64,000 nt of DNA, taken from assembly GCF_000313935.1 (NCBI RefSeq), contig NZ_AMSS01000044.1:1-64000 (forward strand), written 5' to 3'. Position 1 is the first letter of the stretch. Every line of letters begins with the position of its first letter. The notes under the pieces were generated by a model that saw only the letters and a list, made by a program, of their open reading frames with translations, made no database searches and was not told where the DNA came from. The translations under genes were made by a program, and so were the position numbers. Below are positions 43,006 to 51,868 of this stretch, in pieces. This stretch comes from Acinetobacter sp. WC-141 (GTDB lineage Bacteria > Pseudomonadota > Gammaproteobacteria > Pseudomonadales > Moraxellaceae).

Positions 43006-45402
43006 ATGAAGTTTGAACGTGGTATCGGTTTCTTTGCACTAATCTTTTCCATTTTGGTCATTGGTGCTTTTATTGCTCTTAGTATCTATCTGATTCGTTT
43101 AGATAATATTATCCGTGAAAAATTTGAAGGCCAGCGGTGGGATATTCCTGCCAAAGTGTTTGCACGACCTTTAGAAATTTATAATAACGCGCCTATTTCT
43201 CAAGCAAATTTCACTCAAGAATTAAAGCTATTGGGTTACAAAACTTCAAGTAATTATGACAAGTCTGGAAGCTATGTTGCTCAAGGTAGCAATATGTATA
43301 TCCACACACGTGGTTTTGATTACGGTGACAGTGTTGAACCTGAACAAGTACTAGAGTTAAGTTTTGCAAATGATCAAGTTGTTGAAGTTCGAAGTACTAA
43401 ACCTTCTTCAACCGGCGTTGCACGCTTGGAACCGTTACTCATTGGAGGAATTTATCCTCAACACAATGAAGACCGTGTACTCATTAAACTGAATAATGTC
43501 CCTAAACCACTCATTGAAGCTTTAATTTCCACAGAAGACCGTAATTTCTATCACCATCATGGCGTTTCGATCCGTGGTACTGCCCGTGCATTAGTGAGTA
43601 ATGTTACAGGCGGTAAGCGTCAAGGTGGTTCAACCCTGACTCAACAATTAGTTAAAAACTTCTATCTCACACCTGAGCGTACATTAAAACGTAAAGTTAA
43701 TGAGGCTTTAATGGCTTTGCTCATCGAGCTGCATTACAGTAAAGATGAAATTTTAGAAGCCTATTTAAATGAAGTGAATCTGGGCCAAAACGGTAGCTAC
43801 TCAATTAATGGCTATGGTTTGGCTTCTCAATTTTATTTTGGTTTACCGTTACGTGAGCTGAATGTTGCACAACAAGCTTATTTAGTAGGTTTAGTTCAAG
43901 GCCCTTCTTTATATAACCCTTGGAAAAACCCTGAAGGTGCAAAGAAACGCCGTGATACCGTGTTAAATAACATGCGTGTGATGGGCTATTTAACTCAAGC
44001 CGAATACGAAGATGAAATTGCACGTCCTTTAAATGTATTGAGTAAACCAAGTTTAGGGCCTGCAAAATTCCCAGACTTTTTAGATATTGTGCGTCGTCAA
44101 TTGCGTACAGAATATCAAGAAAGTGATTTAACTAATCAGGGCTTACGTATTTTTACGACTTTAGACCCAATTACTCAAACTCAAGTTCAAGATGCATTTA
44201 AAGCTTCAGTAGACCGTTTAGCTAATAGTAATCCAGCTCGTTTGAAAAACTTACAAGGCGCTGTACTCATTGCACATCCTGAAAATGGCGAGTTAGTTGC
44301 GGCAGTGGGCTCTACACAAGACTTTACTGGTTTTAACCGTGCGTTAGATGCAAAACGTCAGGTTGGTTCTTTATTAAAACCTGTGATTTATTTAAGTGCT
44401 ATTGAATCTGGACGTTATAACTGGGCAAGCCAAATTGAAGATGCACCGATTAGTGTTCCTGTAGACGGCGGTAAAAGCTGGACACCTAAAAACTATAGTG
44501 GTGGCGGACATGGTGTAGTCAGCTTGAGTGAAGCATTAGCAAACTCATATAACCTATCTGCTGTACGTTTAGGTCAAGAATTTGGTCTATCGACATTTAC
44601 TAATAATTTAAGAAAATTTGGTGTCGAGTCGACCATTCCTGCCTACCCTTCTATTTTCCTTGGGGCAGTCAATATGTCACCAATGGAAGTTCTCGGGATT
44701 TATGAGAACTTCGCTACAGGCGGTTTTAAATATCCAACACGTGCGATTCGATCTGTCGTAGATGCGAATGGTCGTTTACTTGACCGTTATGGCCTTAATG
44801 TTCAACAAACCATTGATCCGGCTGTTGGCTATATCATGAATTATGGCTTACAACAGGTGATGTCTTCGGGTACTGGTCGTGCAGCCTATAGTAGCTTATC
44901 TCCAGCTTTAAAATTGGCGGGTAAATCAGGTACGACTAACGATACACGTGACTCATGGTTTGCGGGTTACTCAGGTAATCATGTGGCTGTCGTGTGGTTA
45001 GGTTTAGATGATAATAAAGTAACTGGTTTAACAGGTTCATCTGGTGCATTGCCAGTATGGATTAATGTGATGAAACAGTTACGCCAGACACCTGTGAATC
45101 TACGTCAACCAGACACTGTACAGTGGCAATGGATTGATCGTGCATCAGGTGATTTATCTGCTCAGGCTTGTGATGGTGCTATGTATATTCCTATGCTAAC
45201 GCATACGGTTCCGCACCGTGCTACGCCATGTGGAGCACCTTATTATCAAGTTGATCCAACATATACGCCACAAAGTGATAACACAATTCCTGACTCTCAG
45301 GATGATAATACCGACAGTTATATTCGTGAAAGTGAAAATCAGATGGAACAAGATCTGTCAAACAACTCACGTGTAATTTCAAGTGGTAGTTATAACAACT
45401 AA
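43006..45402 (+). CDS. mrcB: Bifunctional penicillin-binding protein 1b
   Basis: PBP1b polymerises and cross-links peptidoglycan. The 798-residue protein has an N-terminal membrane anchor (about 5-27), a UB2H-like domain (about 45-140), and the GT51 transglycosylase with catalytic Glu177 in STEDRNFYHHHG and QGGSTLTQQLVKNFYL. The transpeptidase follows, with Ser455 in VGSLLKP, the SxN motif in ANSYNLS and KSGT at about 640-643. The ATG at 43006 replaces a TTG 8 codons upstream. The tail is polar. A lipoprotein gene follows after 21 bp, possibly an activator partner as LpoB is for E. coli PBP1b, which is an inference from position only. Confidence 0.96.
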   Translation: MKFERGIGFFALIFSILVIGAFIALSIYLIRLDNIIREKFEGQRWDIPAKVFARPLEIYNNAPISQANFTQELKLLGYKTSSNYDKSGSYVAQGSNMYIHTRGFDYGDSVEPEQVLELSFANDQVVEVRSTKPSSTGVARLEPLLIGGIYPQHNEDRVLIKLNNVPKPLIEALISTEDRNFYHHHGVSIRGTARALVSNVTGGKRQGGSTLTQQLVKNFYLTPERTLKRKVNEALMALLIELHYSKDEILEAYLNEVNLGQNGSYSINGYGLASQFYFGLPLRELNVAQQAYLVGLVQGPSLYNPWKNPEGAKKRRDTVLNNMRVMGYLTQAEYEDEIARPLNVLSKPSLGPAKFPDFLDIVRRQLRTEYQESDLTNQGLRIFTTLDPITQTQVQDAFKASVDRLANSNPARLKNLQGAVLIAHPENGELVAAVGSTQDFTGFNRALDAKRQVGSLLKPVIYLSAIESGRYNWASQIEDAPISVPVDGGKSWTPKNYSGGGHGVVSLSEALANSYNLSAVRLGQEFGLSTFTNNLRKFGVESTIPAYPSIFLGAVNMSPMEVLGIYENFATGGFKYPTRAIRSVVDANGRLLDRYGLNVQQTIDPAVGYIMNYGLQQVMSSGTGRAAYSSLSPALKLAGKSGTTNDTRDSWFAGYSGNHVAVVWLGLDDNKVTGLTGSSGALPVWINVMKQLRQTPVNLRQPDTVQWQWIDRASGDLSAQACDGAMYIPMLTHTVPHRATPCGAPYYQVDPTYTPQSDNTIPDSQDDNTDSYIRESENQMEQDLSNNSRVISSGSYNN

Positions 45403-45423
45403 GCGTTAACAGGAAATTAGGAT

Positions 45424-45975
45424 ATGTTAAAGAAAGGTGTTTTTTATATTGGTGCTGTGCTTATGGTCGGCTGTACAACTTTGCCTGATCATTCTGACTC
45501 CAAAGATAAAACACCTACTCCGCCAGTGAAGAAAAATACGGAAACTCCATCGGGTATAAAAATTACACCTTATGAGCATCCGGAAATTCAACGCAAAAAT
45601 TTACAGGTCATTGTTCCGCAGCAAAAAAAGCTGCAACGCTTTAATGATGATGGAAGTCAATTACCTGCATTTAAAGTCTTAATGCAAAAAACGCAACAGG
45701 CTTACAAAAACCAGCAATGGTCACAAGCTGAAAGCTATGCACTTCAAGCGCAGCGTTTAGCACCACAAGCGGCGGAGACCTATTTATTTCTTGCCCTTAC
45801 AGCAAATCATAAACAGCAATATTCTAATGCTGAATCTTTGGCAAGACGTGGTTTGAGTTTTGCCCAAAGTCAAGCAATGAAAAAACAGCTTTGGTTAGTC
45901 ATTTTAAAAGCCGGACAACAACACAATAATCAAAAAACTGTTCAAGAAGCGCAACAAGCATTAAAAGCTCTTTAG
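45424..45975 (+). CDS. TPR-containing lipoprotein downstream of PBP1b
   Basis: The 183-residue protein has a signal peptide with lipobox MVGC (Cys about 17), a Pro/Lys/Thr-rich linker (about 25-50), and a helical C-terminal half with two or three TPR-like repeats (QQAYKNQQWSQAESYALQAQ and HKQQYSNAESLARRGL). TPR suggests protein-protein interaction at the envelope. The short distance to mrcB makes co-transcription likely and a role with PBP1b plausible. It is not a recognisable LpoB. Its last codons form part of the terminator. Confidence 0.82.
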   Translation: MLKKGVFYIGAVLMVGCTTLPDHSDSKDKTPTPPVKKNTETPSGIKITPYEHPEIQRKNLQVIVPQQKKLQRFNDDGSQLPAFKVLMQKTQQAYKNQQWSQAESYALQAQRLAPQAAETYLFLALTANHKQQYSNAESLARRGLSFAQSQAMKKQLWLVILKAGQQHNNQKTVQEAQQALKAL

Positions 45976-45998
45976 CTTTTAATGCTTGTTTATTTTCT
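45953..45998 (+). terminator. 17-bp terminator overlapping the lipoprotein stop
   Basis: A perfect 17-bp stem with the four-base loop CTTT (45970-45973) is followed by a T-rich tract. Its 5' arm is inside the coding sequence (codons for QQALKAL), and the stop codon TAG lies at the loop. Confidence 0.9.
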
Positions 45999-46000
45999 TT

Positions 46001-46903
46001 TTAAAAATTTCGAATACCTGCCAAGCCATATGCACCATGCTGCTGTGCAGTGGCTAAATCATCAGGATGCACGCCTCCTAATGCAAAGACTGGAACTTGG
46101 CTATTTTGGGCTAAATCTGCAAAACGCTCCCAGCCTAATGCTAAGGCTTCTGGATGAGTCGTTGTTGGTTGTACAGGACTAATAAAAACAGCGTCACAGG
46201 CAATCTGCTCAGCCTGCTTTAAAGAAACAGCATCATGACAAGCGGCAATATGACGTATGCCCACGGTTAAATCGCCCTTATGCAAATTCATGAGCTGAGA
46301 TTGTTTTAAATGAACAGTCTTAATCTGTTTTTTTAATTCAGGGTTCAATTGCTGCCAGATATCGATATTAATAATTAAATTTGATAACTGATTTTCATCT
46401 AAAGTAGTTAATTGCTCTAAATATCTCTGATCAGAACCATCTTCTTCTATACGCCAATACAATAAAGTCTCACTGCTCTCTACGGGTGTGAGCGTATTGC
46501 TAATTTTAATGAGATGAGGCCAATAGAGTCGTTTTATGATGTCTTTATTCGCTTTTGGAAAGTTTAAGTGAAGTAGCTGTTCACGTGTGTACCATGCCCA
46601 TGGTTGATGAATAAGATTTAATAACTCATCAGGCACATAACTATGGAATAAATGTAAATTGACAATAATGTCGTCATATTCATGATGAATATAATCAAAC
46701 TGGTGCCAATTTTTTAAACCGATACCGACTTCTTCATAGATTTCACGGCGGCAGGCTTCTTCGGGTGTTTCCCCCTGTTCAACCTTTCCTCCCGGAAACT
46801 CATGCTTTCCACCTTGATGCTGCTGCTCTTCGCGCCATCCTACTAATATTTTTCCGCGATGGATCAAGATTGCTATAGCGACATCGACGATAGGTTTGGG
46901 CAT
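46001..46903 (-). CDS. Nudix hydrolase fused to thiamine-phosphate-synthase-like domain
   Basis: The 300-residue protein has an N-terminal Nudix domain (about 1-130) with the full Nudix box GGKVEQGETPEEACRREIYEE (about 37-57) of MutT-like enzymes. A C-terminal TIM-barrel domain (about 180-300) resembles ThiE (AVFISPVQPTTTHP and FALGGVHPDDLATAQQHGAYG). In ThiE the phosphate loop is T-x-T-K; here it is TTTHP, so synthase activity is doubtful. Such fusions are known in Proteobacteria. The ATG at 46903 with AGAGAG is preferred over the TTG at 46930. It is divergent from the Fur-controlled hemP. Confidence 0.85.
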   Translation of the reverse strand: MPKPIVDVAIAILIHRGKILVGWREEQQHQGGKHEFPGGKVEQGETPEEACRREIYEEVGIGLKNWHQFDYIHHEYDDIIVNLHLFHSYVPDELLNLIHQPWAWYTREQLLHLNFPKANKDIIKRLYWPHLIKISNTLTPVESSETLLYWRIEEDGSDQRYLEQLTTLDENQLSNLIINIDIWQQLNPELKKQIKTVHLKQSQLMNLHKGDLTVGIRHIAACHDAVSLKQAEQIACDAVFISPVQPTTTHPEALALGWERFADLAQNSQVPVFALGGVHPDDLATAQQHGAYGLAGIRNF

Positions 46904-46973
46904 TTTTTTACTCTCTAAAACTTTTCTCAAGTGTAAGCAAATTTTATCATTTTATAAAATCTTAAAAATCTCA

Positions 46974-47007
46974 TTGACAGATCTATTCGATAATGATTAT
47001 CATTTAA
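46974..47007 (+). promoter_or_regulatory. hemP promoter with Fur box
   Basis: TTGACA at 46974-46979 and TATCAT at 46998-47003 (18-bp spacing) form a good sigma-70 promoter. The sequence GATAATGATTATCATTTAA at 46989-47007 matches the Fur consensus at about 15 of 19 positions and covers the -10, so iron-replete repression is expected. Confidence 0.85.
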
Positions 47008-47039
47008 ATCGTTCAAGAACATACCACGGAGCACAACAA

Positions 47040-47210
47040 ATGAACGCACCTTTTAGCTTATTTACTCGTAACAATGAAACAGCTCATGCCTTACCAATGT
47101 TACATTCTAATAACCTCTTTGCATTAGGCCGTGAAATCCGCATTATGCATGCTGGCGAGGAATATCGTTTACGTCTCACTCGCAATAATCGTCTAATTTT
47201 AACTAAATAA
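47040..47210 (+). CDS. hemP: Hemin uptake protein HemP
   Basis: HemP is a small Fur-regulated protein; in some bacteria it activates haem uptake genes. The 56-residue protein ends with the family signature GREIRIMHAGEEYRLRLTRNNRLILTK-like pattern (about 31-56). A short Ser/Leu/Phe-rich N-terminus precedes it. The strong Fur-box promoter directly upstream supports iron control. The usual partner hmuR or a haem receptor is not adjacent, so here it stands alone with its own terminator. Confidence 0.9.
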   Translation: MNAPFSLFTRNNETAHALPMLHSNNLFALGREIRIMHAGEEYRLRLTRNNRLILTK

Positions 47211-47257
47211 AAAATACACTCGCGTTTCAATAATATTCGTGGGAAAACAAAAAATGG

Positions 47258-47284
47258 ATAGCATGGGTAACCATGCTATTTTTT
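47258..47284 (+). terminator. Terminator of hemP
   Basis: The stem ATAGCATGG / CCATGCTAT with loop GTAA is followed by a T-run. It lies about 48 bp past the hemP stop and just before the convergent histidine-kinase gene end. Confidence 0.88.
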
Positions 47285-48623
47285 ATAAAGGAAGATTAAC
47301 TTCTACTCTCAAACCGCCCTGTTCAGCATGCATGAAACGCAACTCGCCATTATGTAATTCAATAATTTTTCGTGTAATCGAAATTCCCAACCCTGAACCT
47401 TGCTGCTGAGTACCCAATACTCGAAAAAAACGCTGCCCTAAACGTTGCAATACCTCATCATCTACACCAGTTCCTGTATCTTCTATAGAAACCTTAATGT
47501 GTTGTTCATCCTGACTCATCTCAACATGAATAGAGCCTAGTGTCGGGCTATAACGAATGGCGTTATCAAATAAATTTCTAAAAGCAATGAATAGTAATTC
47601 TTCATTCGCATATGTTTTAGTTTCTGTCGATAAAGTATTTGTCTTTATCAACATTTGTTTAGCTTGCGCATCTAAATTTACAGTTTCAATGACTCTGGCC
47701 AATAAGTAATTCAAATCGATAGTTGTTTTAGGAAGTTCTGGTTGCTCTACTTCATTGGGTTCCAAGCGAGCCAGAAGGAGTAAATTTTCAAGTACTTTTG
47801 TACTTCTTGAAACGTCTTCTTGTATGCGCTCAAAGTCTTGATGAAGTTCTGGAACATCTTGATATTTACGTTGTAAAACCTGAAGACGCATTTGTATGGC
47901 AGACAATGGAGATCGTAGCTCATGAGAAGCATCTGCGGTAAAACGCTGTTCTGCCACTAATGCCCTTTGCAACCTTGCGAGTAATTGGTTTAGAGCATCA
48001 ATCACAGGTTGAATTTCTGTAATGACATCTGGGTCTTGAATGGGTTCTAAATTTGATGCTGTTTTTTGGGCAATACGTTTAGAAAGTAAATTTAGCGCAG
48101 CCAATTGTTGCTCAGTACGCCAACTGACAATGACCCATTGTAGCAGCCAGAACAACACCATAAGTCCACTATACCCAGCAAGTGCCTTAAGTACTTCTTC
48201 AATACGGGTACTCATTGGCTGAAAGACTTCAACGTGAAGTTGAGAGTCTTCTTGTTGTGCAGCCAGACTACGCCATAATTGACCATCAAACCAAAAATAT
48301 GAAAAACCTTTTGATAAGTTTCCTTGTTCAAAAAGCTCGTGCTGATAGCTATGAGAATGTGTAAGTAATTGACCAGAGCTTAATAATTCATATTGAATAT
48401 CAAATTCATCACTGAGCTGATCAAACTGTTTCATAGAGTGTTTAGAAAGATCAGAAACCAGCAAAGTATCTGAAATTTCATCCATGATTTCGTCTTGCAC
48501 TGACATGTTGTGATAAAAAGAAAATATGGTGAGTAAGCTTAAAGCCAACAAGCCCACCACGATACTACTCCACATTGTGGTTTTAACCAGTTGCGACTGC
48601 AAAGATGAGCGATTTGATTTCAT
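47283..48623 (-). CDS. qseC: Sensor histidine kinase, QseC-like
   Basis: This 446-residue inner-membrane kinase has two membrane segments (about 17-37 and 148-165) around a periplasmic sensor of about 110 residues, then a HAMP-like linker. The dimerisation helix with the phosphorylated His is FTADASHELRSPL (about 230-242). The ATPase shows the N box (LFDNAIRYSP), G1 (DTGTGV), F (RFFRVLG) and G2 (GSGLGI). The arrangement with a response regulator and a YgiW-type gene matches QseBC systems, not PmrAB. The signal is unknown. It overlaps the regulator gene by 4 bp. Confidence 0.88.
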   Translation of the reverse strand: MKSNRSSLQSQLVKTTMWSSIVVGLLALSLLTIFSFYHNMSVQDEIMDEISDTLLVSDLSKHSMKQFDQLSDEFDIQYELLSSGQLLTHSHSYQHELFEQGNLSKGFSYFWFDGQLWRSLAAQQEDSQLHVEVFQPMSTRIEEVLKALAGYSGLMVLFWLLQWVIVSWRTEQQLAALNLLSKRIAQKTASNLEPIQDPDVITEIQPVIDALNQLLARLQRALVAEQRFTADASHELRSPLSAIQMRLQVLQRKYQDVPELHQDFERIQEDVSRSTKVLENLLLLARLEPNEVEQPELPKTTIDLNYLLARVIETVNLDAQAKQMLIKTNTLSTETKTYANEELLFIAFRNLFDNAIRYSPTLGSIHVEMSQDEQHIKVSIEDTGTGVDDEVLQRLGQRFFRVLGTQQQGSGLGISITRKIIELHNGELRFMHAEQGGLRVEVNLPL

Positions 48624-49282
48624 TTTAAATCTCCCATACGGTAGCCTAACCCCCGTATGGTTTTAATGCAGCTACTTCCGATTTTTTTTCGAAGTTGATA
48701 AATAAATACTTCTATCGCATTACTTTCAATTTCCTCACCCCATGCATAAAGCGCTTCTTCTAATTGATCACGGGTAATAATGTGTTCAGGATGAACCATC
48801 AACTTACGTAATATTTGGAATTCTTTTGCCGTTAAATCGATAGTCTTACCAGCGCTTAATACAACTTTCGCTTGTGTGTCGAGTTGCAGATCGCCCCATG
48901 TTAAAACCGATTGCTGACTCAAAGTTTGTTTGCGTAATTGAGCACGGATTCGGGCAGATAACTCTTCTAGACTAAAAGGTTTAACCAAGTAATCATTCGC
49001 ACCTAAATCTAATCCTTCTACCCGGTCATGAATGCTGTCACGCGCAGTAATAAAAATAACAGGAACATTTTTTTGTTTATAACGGATCGTTGTTAGAACT
49101 TTTTCACCCGCTAATTGCGGCAGTCCCCGATCAAGTAAAATACAGTCATAGTCATGCTGCTCAATTGCCGTAAGTGCATAATCACCTCTTTCCACCCAAT
49201 CAACCTGATAACCATCTAATTCTAACCATGATTGAATACTTTCAGCTTGAGAGCGATCATCTTCTGCAAGCAAAATTCTCAT
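48620..49282 (-). CDS. qseB: OmpR/QseB-type response regulator
   Basis: The 220-residue protein has a receiver domain (about 1-115) with the acidic pocket DD (LLAEDD), the phospho-acceptor Asp51 in LLDRGLP, Thr in FITARDS and Lys in VKPFS. A winged-helix DNA-binding domain follows (about 125-218, with KEFQILRKLMVHPEHIITRDQL and the VFIYQLRKKI helix). It is coupled to its kinase through a 4-bp overlap. Confidence 0.92.
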   Translation of the reverse strand: MRILLAEDDRSQAESIQSWLELDGYQVDWVERGDYALTAIEQHDYDCILLDRGLPQLAGEKVLTTIRYKQKNVPVIFITARDSIHDRVEGLDLGANDYLVKPFSLEELSARIRAQLRKQTLSQQSVLTWGDLQLDTQAKVVLSAGKTIDLTAKEFQILRKLMVHPEHIITRDQLEEALYAWGEEIESNAIEVFIYQLRKKIGSSCIKTIRGLGYRMGDLK

Positions 49283-49326
49283 CTATTTTTCCTGTTATAT
49301 ACTAATTTGATCTTGCCAAGCCTTTA

Positions 49327-49361
49327 TAAAAAAAGCAAAGCCGCATCATTTAAATGCGGCT
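49327..49361 (-). terminator. Hairpin between the YgiW-type gene and qseB
   Basis: On the minus strand the stem AGCCGCAT / ATGCGGCT is followed by TTGCTTTTTTT. Because the YgiW-type gene, qseB and qseC have the same direction, this probably limits read-through into qseBC and does not end an unrelated unit. Confidence 0.82.
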
Positions 49362-49389
49362 AAAAATAGTAGATTCAGAGATCAATAAA

Positions 49390-49749
49390 TTAGAACTGAA
49401 CTTGATCTACCTCAATTTCTACACGTTTTAAAGGCTTATAGTCGATGTCTACTTCACCAATTAGAGTGACATTTGTATTTGCTGAAATAGGACGCCCCTG
49501 CCAAAGCTCATCATCTACATCAACTGTAATGCTACCTGTCTTGTCACGAAATTGATATTTTTCATCACCTAAAGATTTTACAACCTGCCCATGTAATTTG
49601 ACTGGTGTATTATCTTTTGCCGTTAATGCATGCTTAACGGTTGTTAAAGTTGTTGGAGCAATTGCTGCCTGGTTCACAGGTGTATTCGCTACAACCACAC
49701 CAGCCGCTGTTAGACCTGTAGTCATTAGTATCGCTTTAAGCATTTTCAT
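49390..49749 (-). CDS. ygiW: YgiW/VisP-type periplasmic OB-fold (BOF) protein
   Basis: This 119-residue protein has a signal peptide (about 1-20) and a single BOF/OB-fold domain. The segment DKEYQFRDKTGSITVDVDDELWQGRPI-like pattern (about 68-92) and the final EIEVDQVQF are family features. YgiW/VisP proteins act in stress tolerance and, in some species, regulate QseBC. It is the first gene of the ygiW-qseB-qseC unit, with a hairpin before qseB. Confidence 0.88.
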   Translation of the reverse strand: MKMLKAILMTTGLTAAGVVVANTPVNQAAIAPTTLTTVKHALTAKDNTPVKLHGQVVKSLGDEKYQFRDKTGSITVDVDDELWQGRPISANTNVTLIGEVDIDYKPLKRVEIEVDQVQF

Positions 49750-49824
49750 AAAATCACCTTTTTAACCACATCTTGGAATAGCGTAAGTACAACAGACATA
49801 GATGAGGTGAATCTTAAGAAAAAG

Positions 49825-51582
49825 TTAATTTAATGGCACAACCCGCAATACCTCTTCTAATGTTGTAAGGCCATCAATCACCTTACGAGCACCGGCAATT
49901 CTTAAAGGTTCTATACCTTCTTTTTTAATTTGAGTTCTTAAATCATTTAATGTGACATGACTACTAATAAGATGTTTAAGCTCAAGACTGACCGGCATAA
50001 ATTCATAAATACCAATTCGTCCTTTATAGCCTGTATGACGACATTGTTCACAGCCTATTGCTTGATAAACTTTTTCTGGCATTTCCATAATGTAGTCAAA
50101 TGTGAGATGTTGCCATTCATCCTCATTAATATGAGTTTGTTGCTTGCAGTGCGGACAAAGCTGTCGTACCAAACGCTGTGCGAGAACACCCAAAATGGTG
50201 GCTGCTGTTAAAAATGGCTGCACACCTAAATCATGTAAACGAGTCAAGCTAGACGGCGCATCATTGGTGTGTAAAGTTGATAACACTAAATGACCGGTTA
50301 ATGCTGCCTGAATGGCCATATTTGCTGTATCTTGATCACGAATCTCCCCAATCATAATAATGTCTGGATCTTGTCGCATAAGTGCACGAACACCATCTGC
50401 AAAGCCTAATTCAATTGCATTATTGACCTGCATTTGGTTAAAACTAGGCTCTAACATTTCAATCGGATCTTCAATGGTACAGACATTAACCTGATCTGTT
50501 GCGAGCTGCTTTAAAGATGAATATAACGTTGTGGTTTTACCTGAACCTGTGGGACCAGTAACCAAAATAATCCCATGGCTATTTTTTGTTAATTGTTGCC
50601 ACTGTTGTAATAGACTCTCTTCAAAACCCAGTTGATGAAAAGAACGTACCAACCCATCTGGATCAAAAATCCGCATAACCAGTTTTTCACCAAATGCAGT
50701 TGGCAAGGTTGATAAACGGAGTTCCGTTTCTTGCCCTTTAGGTGTCCGAGTTTTTAATCGACCATCTTGCGGTTTACGCTTTTCCGCTACATTTAAACGC
50801 CCTAAAATTTTAATTCGGGAAATCACGGCGGTCAGTGTATTTGAAGGCATGTTATAAATAGTGTGCAAAACACCATCTATACGGAACCTGACTTTGCCAT
50901 TGTCTTTACGCGGTTCCATGTGAATGTCACTGGCACTCTGCTCGAATGCAAACTGTAAAATCCAGTCGACCAATTTCACAATATGCTGATCATTCGCATC
51001 TGGGTTTTGACTATCACCAAGCTGCAAAAGAGCTTCAACATTTTTAGCGTCACGTTCATGAGCTGCATCTTTTTGAGCTGAGTTCACCGCACGACTGACC
51101 TGATAATATTCGCGCAAATAGCGTTGCAACTGTTCAGGGTTAAGTAATACTCGTTCAATTCTTTTAGGCGCTAGACTCCGCTCTAAATTGTTTAACCAAT
51201 CTGTTTGAAAAGGCTGGTCTGTACCAATCATGATTCGGTCAGCATGAATTTCAACAGCTAAAATATGATTGCGAATAGCAAATTCTTGTGACATTACCTG
51301 CGTTAAAGCACTCACATCTGCCTTTAAAGGATCAATCACAAATAAAGGAAGTTGAACCCGGTCTGCAAACCATAAACACAAGCGGTTTAAACTTAAATGG
51401 GCATGTGTGTGCTGCTGATCTTTTAAATTAAAATGTGCGATCCACTGTAATGGATGCCACTTTAGCTGGTCTTTTTGGCGGTGGCTCGACTGTACCAGTA
51501 ATTTGTCTCGTTCTGTAATACGGTCTTCTTGTAATAATTGTTCTAGACACCAATATGTATCTATTTCTACATGTGCATTCAT
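49825..51582 (-). CDS. gspE: Type II secretion ATPase GspE (GspE/PilB family)
   Basis: GspE is the hexameric ATPase that powers the T2SS pseudopilus. The 585-residue protein has an N-terminal domain of about 190 residues and a core ATPase. It shows Walker A GPTGSGKTTTLYS (about 342-354), an Asp box with IEDPIE, the Walker B region QDPDIIMIGEIRDQDTA and a His box TGHLVLSTLHTNDA. The zinc site is CPHCKQ...CEQCRHTGY. A PilB paralogue could look similar, but the presence of gspLM elsewhere favours the T2SS. No other gsp gene is next to it. Confidence 0.88.
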   Translation of the reverse strand: MNAHVEIDTYWCLEQLLQEDRITERDKLLVQSSHRQKDQLKWHPLQWIAHFNLKDQQHTHAHLSLNRLCLWFADRVQLPLFVIDPLKADVSALTQVMSQEFAIRNHILAVEIHADRIMIGTDQPFQTDWLNNLERSLAPKRIERVLLNPEQLQRYLREYYQVSRAVNSAQKDAAHERDAKNVEALLQLGDSQNPDANDQHIVKLVDWILQFAFEQSASDIHMEPRKDNGKVRFRIDGVLHTIYNMPSNTLTAVISRIKILGRLNVAEKRKPQDGRLKTRTPKGQETELRLSTLPTAFGEKLVMRIFDPDGLVRSFHQLGFEESLLQQWQQLTKNSHGIILVTGPTGSGKTTTLYSSLKQLATDQVNVCTIEDPIEMLEPSFNQMQVNNAIELGFADGVRALMRQDPDIIMIGEIRDQDTANMAIQAALTGHLVLSTLHTNDAPSSLTRLHDLGVQPFLTAATILGVLAQRLVRQLCPHCKQQTHINEDEWQHLTFDYIMEMPEKVYQAIGCEQCRHTGYKGRIGIYEFMPVSLELKHLISSHVTLNDLRTQIKKEGIEPLRIAGARKVIDGLTTLEEVLRVVPLN

Positions 51583-51868
51583 GCGTTATCCCCAATATAT
51601 TTTTATAATATAGCAGAGATATTTTTGATTTAGCTCACCACAAATTTGCTAAATCGTACTTTTAAATATTCTTTAACTTCAAATAATTAAACAAATTCTC
51701 AACTTGATATTTTTTTGCGTCATAGTTCATGTTTATAAAAATATTTTGTAGGTTGCGTTGTCTAAAAAAGACACTATGCTCACTATAATAAAAAGCATAA
51801 ACTGAACGTGAATATATGATTTTAAAGTGACTCAATCCTATATAACAATAAACCAAAGAGGAAGTAAT

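Noticed and set aside
47283..49282. PmrAB polymyxin-resistance system
   Set aside because: The ygiW-type neighbour and the kinase N-terminus fit QseBC; no pmrC is adjacent.
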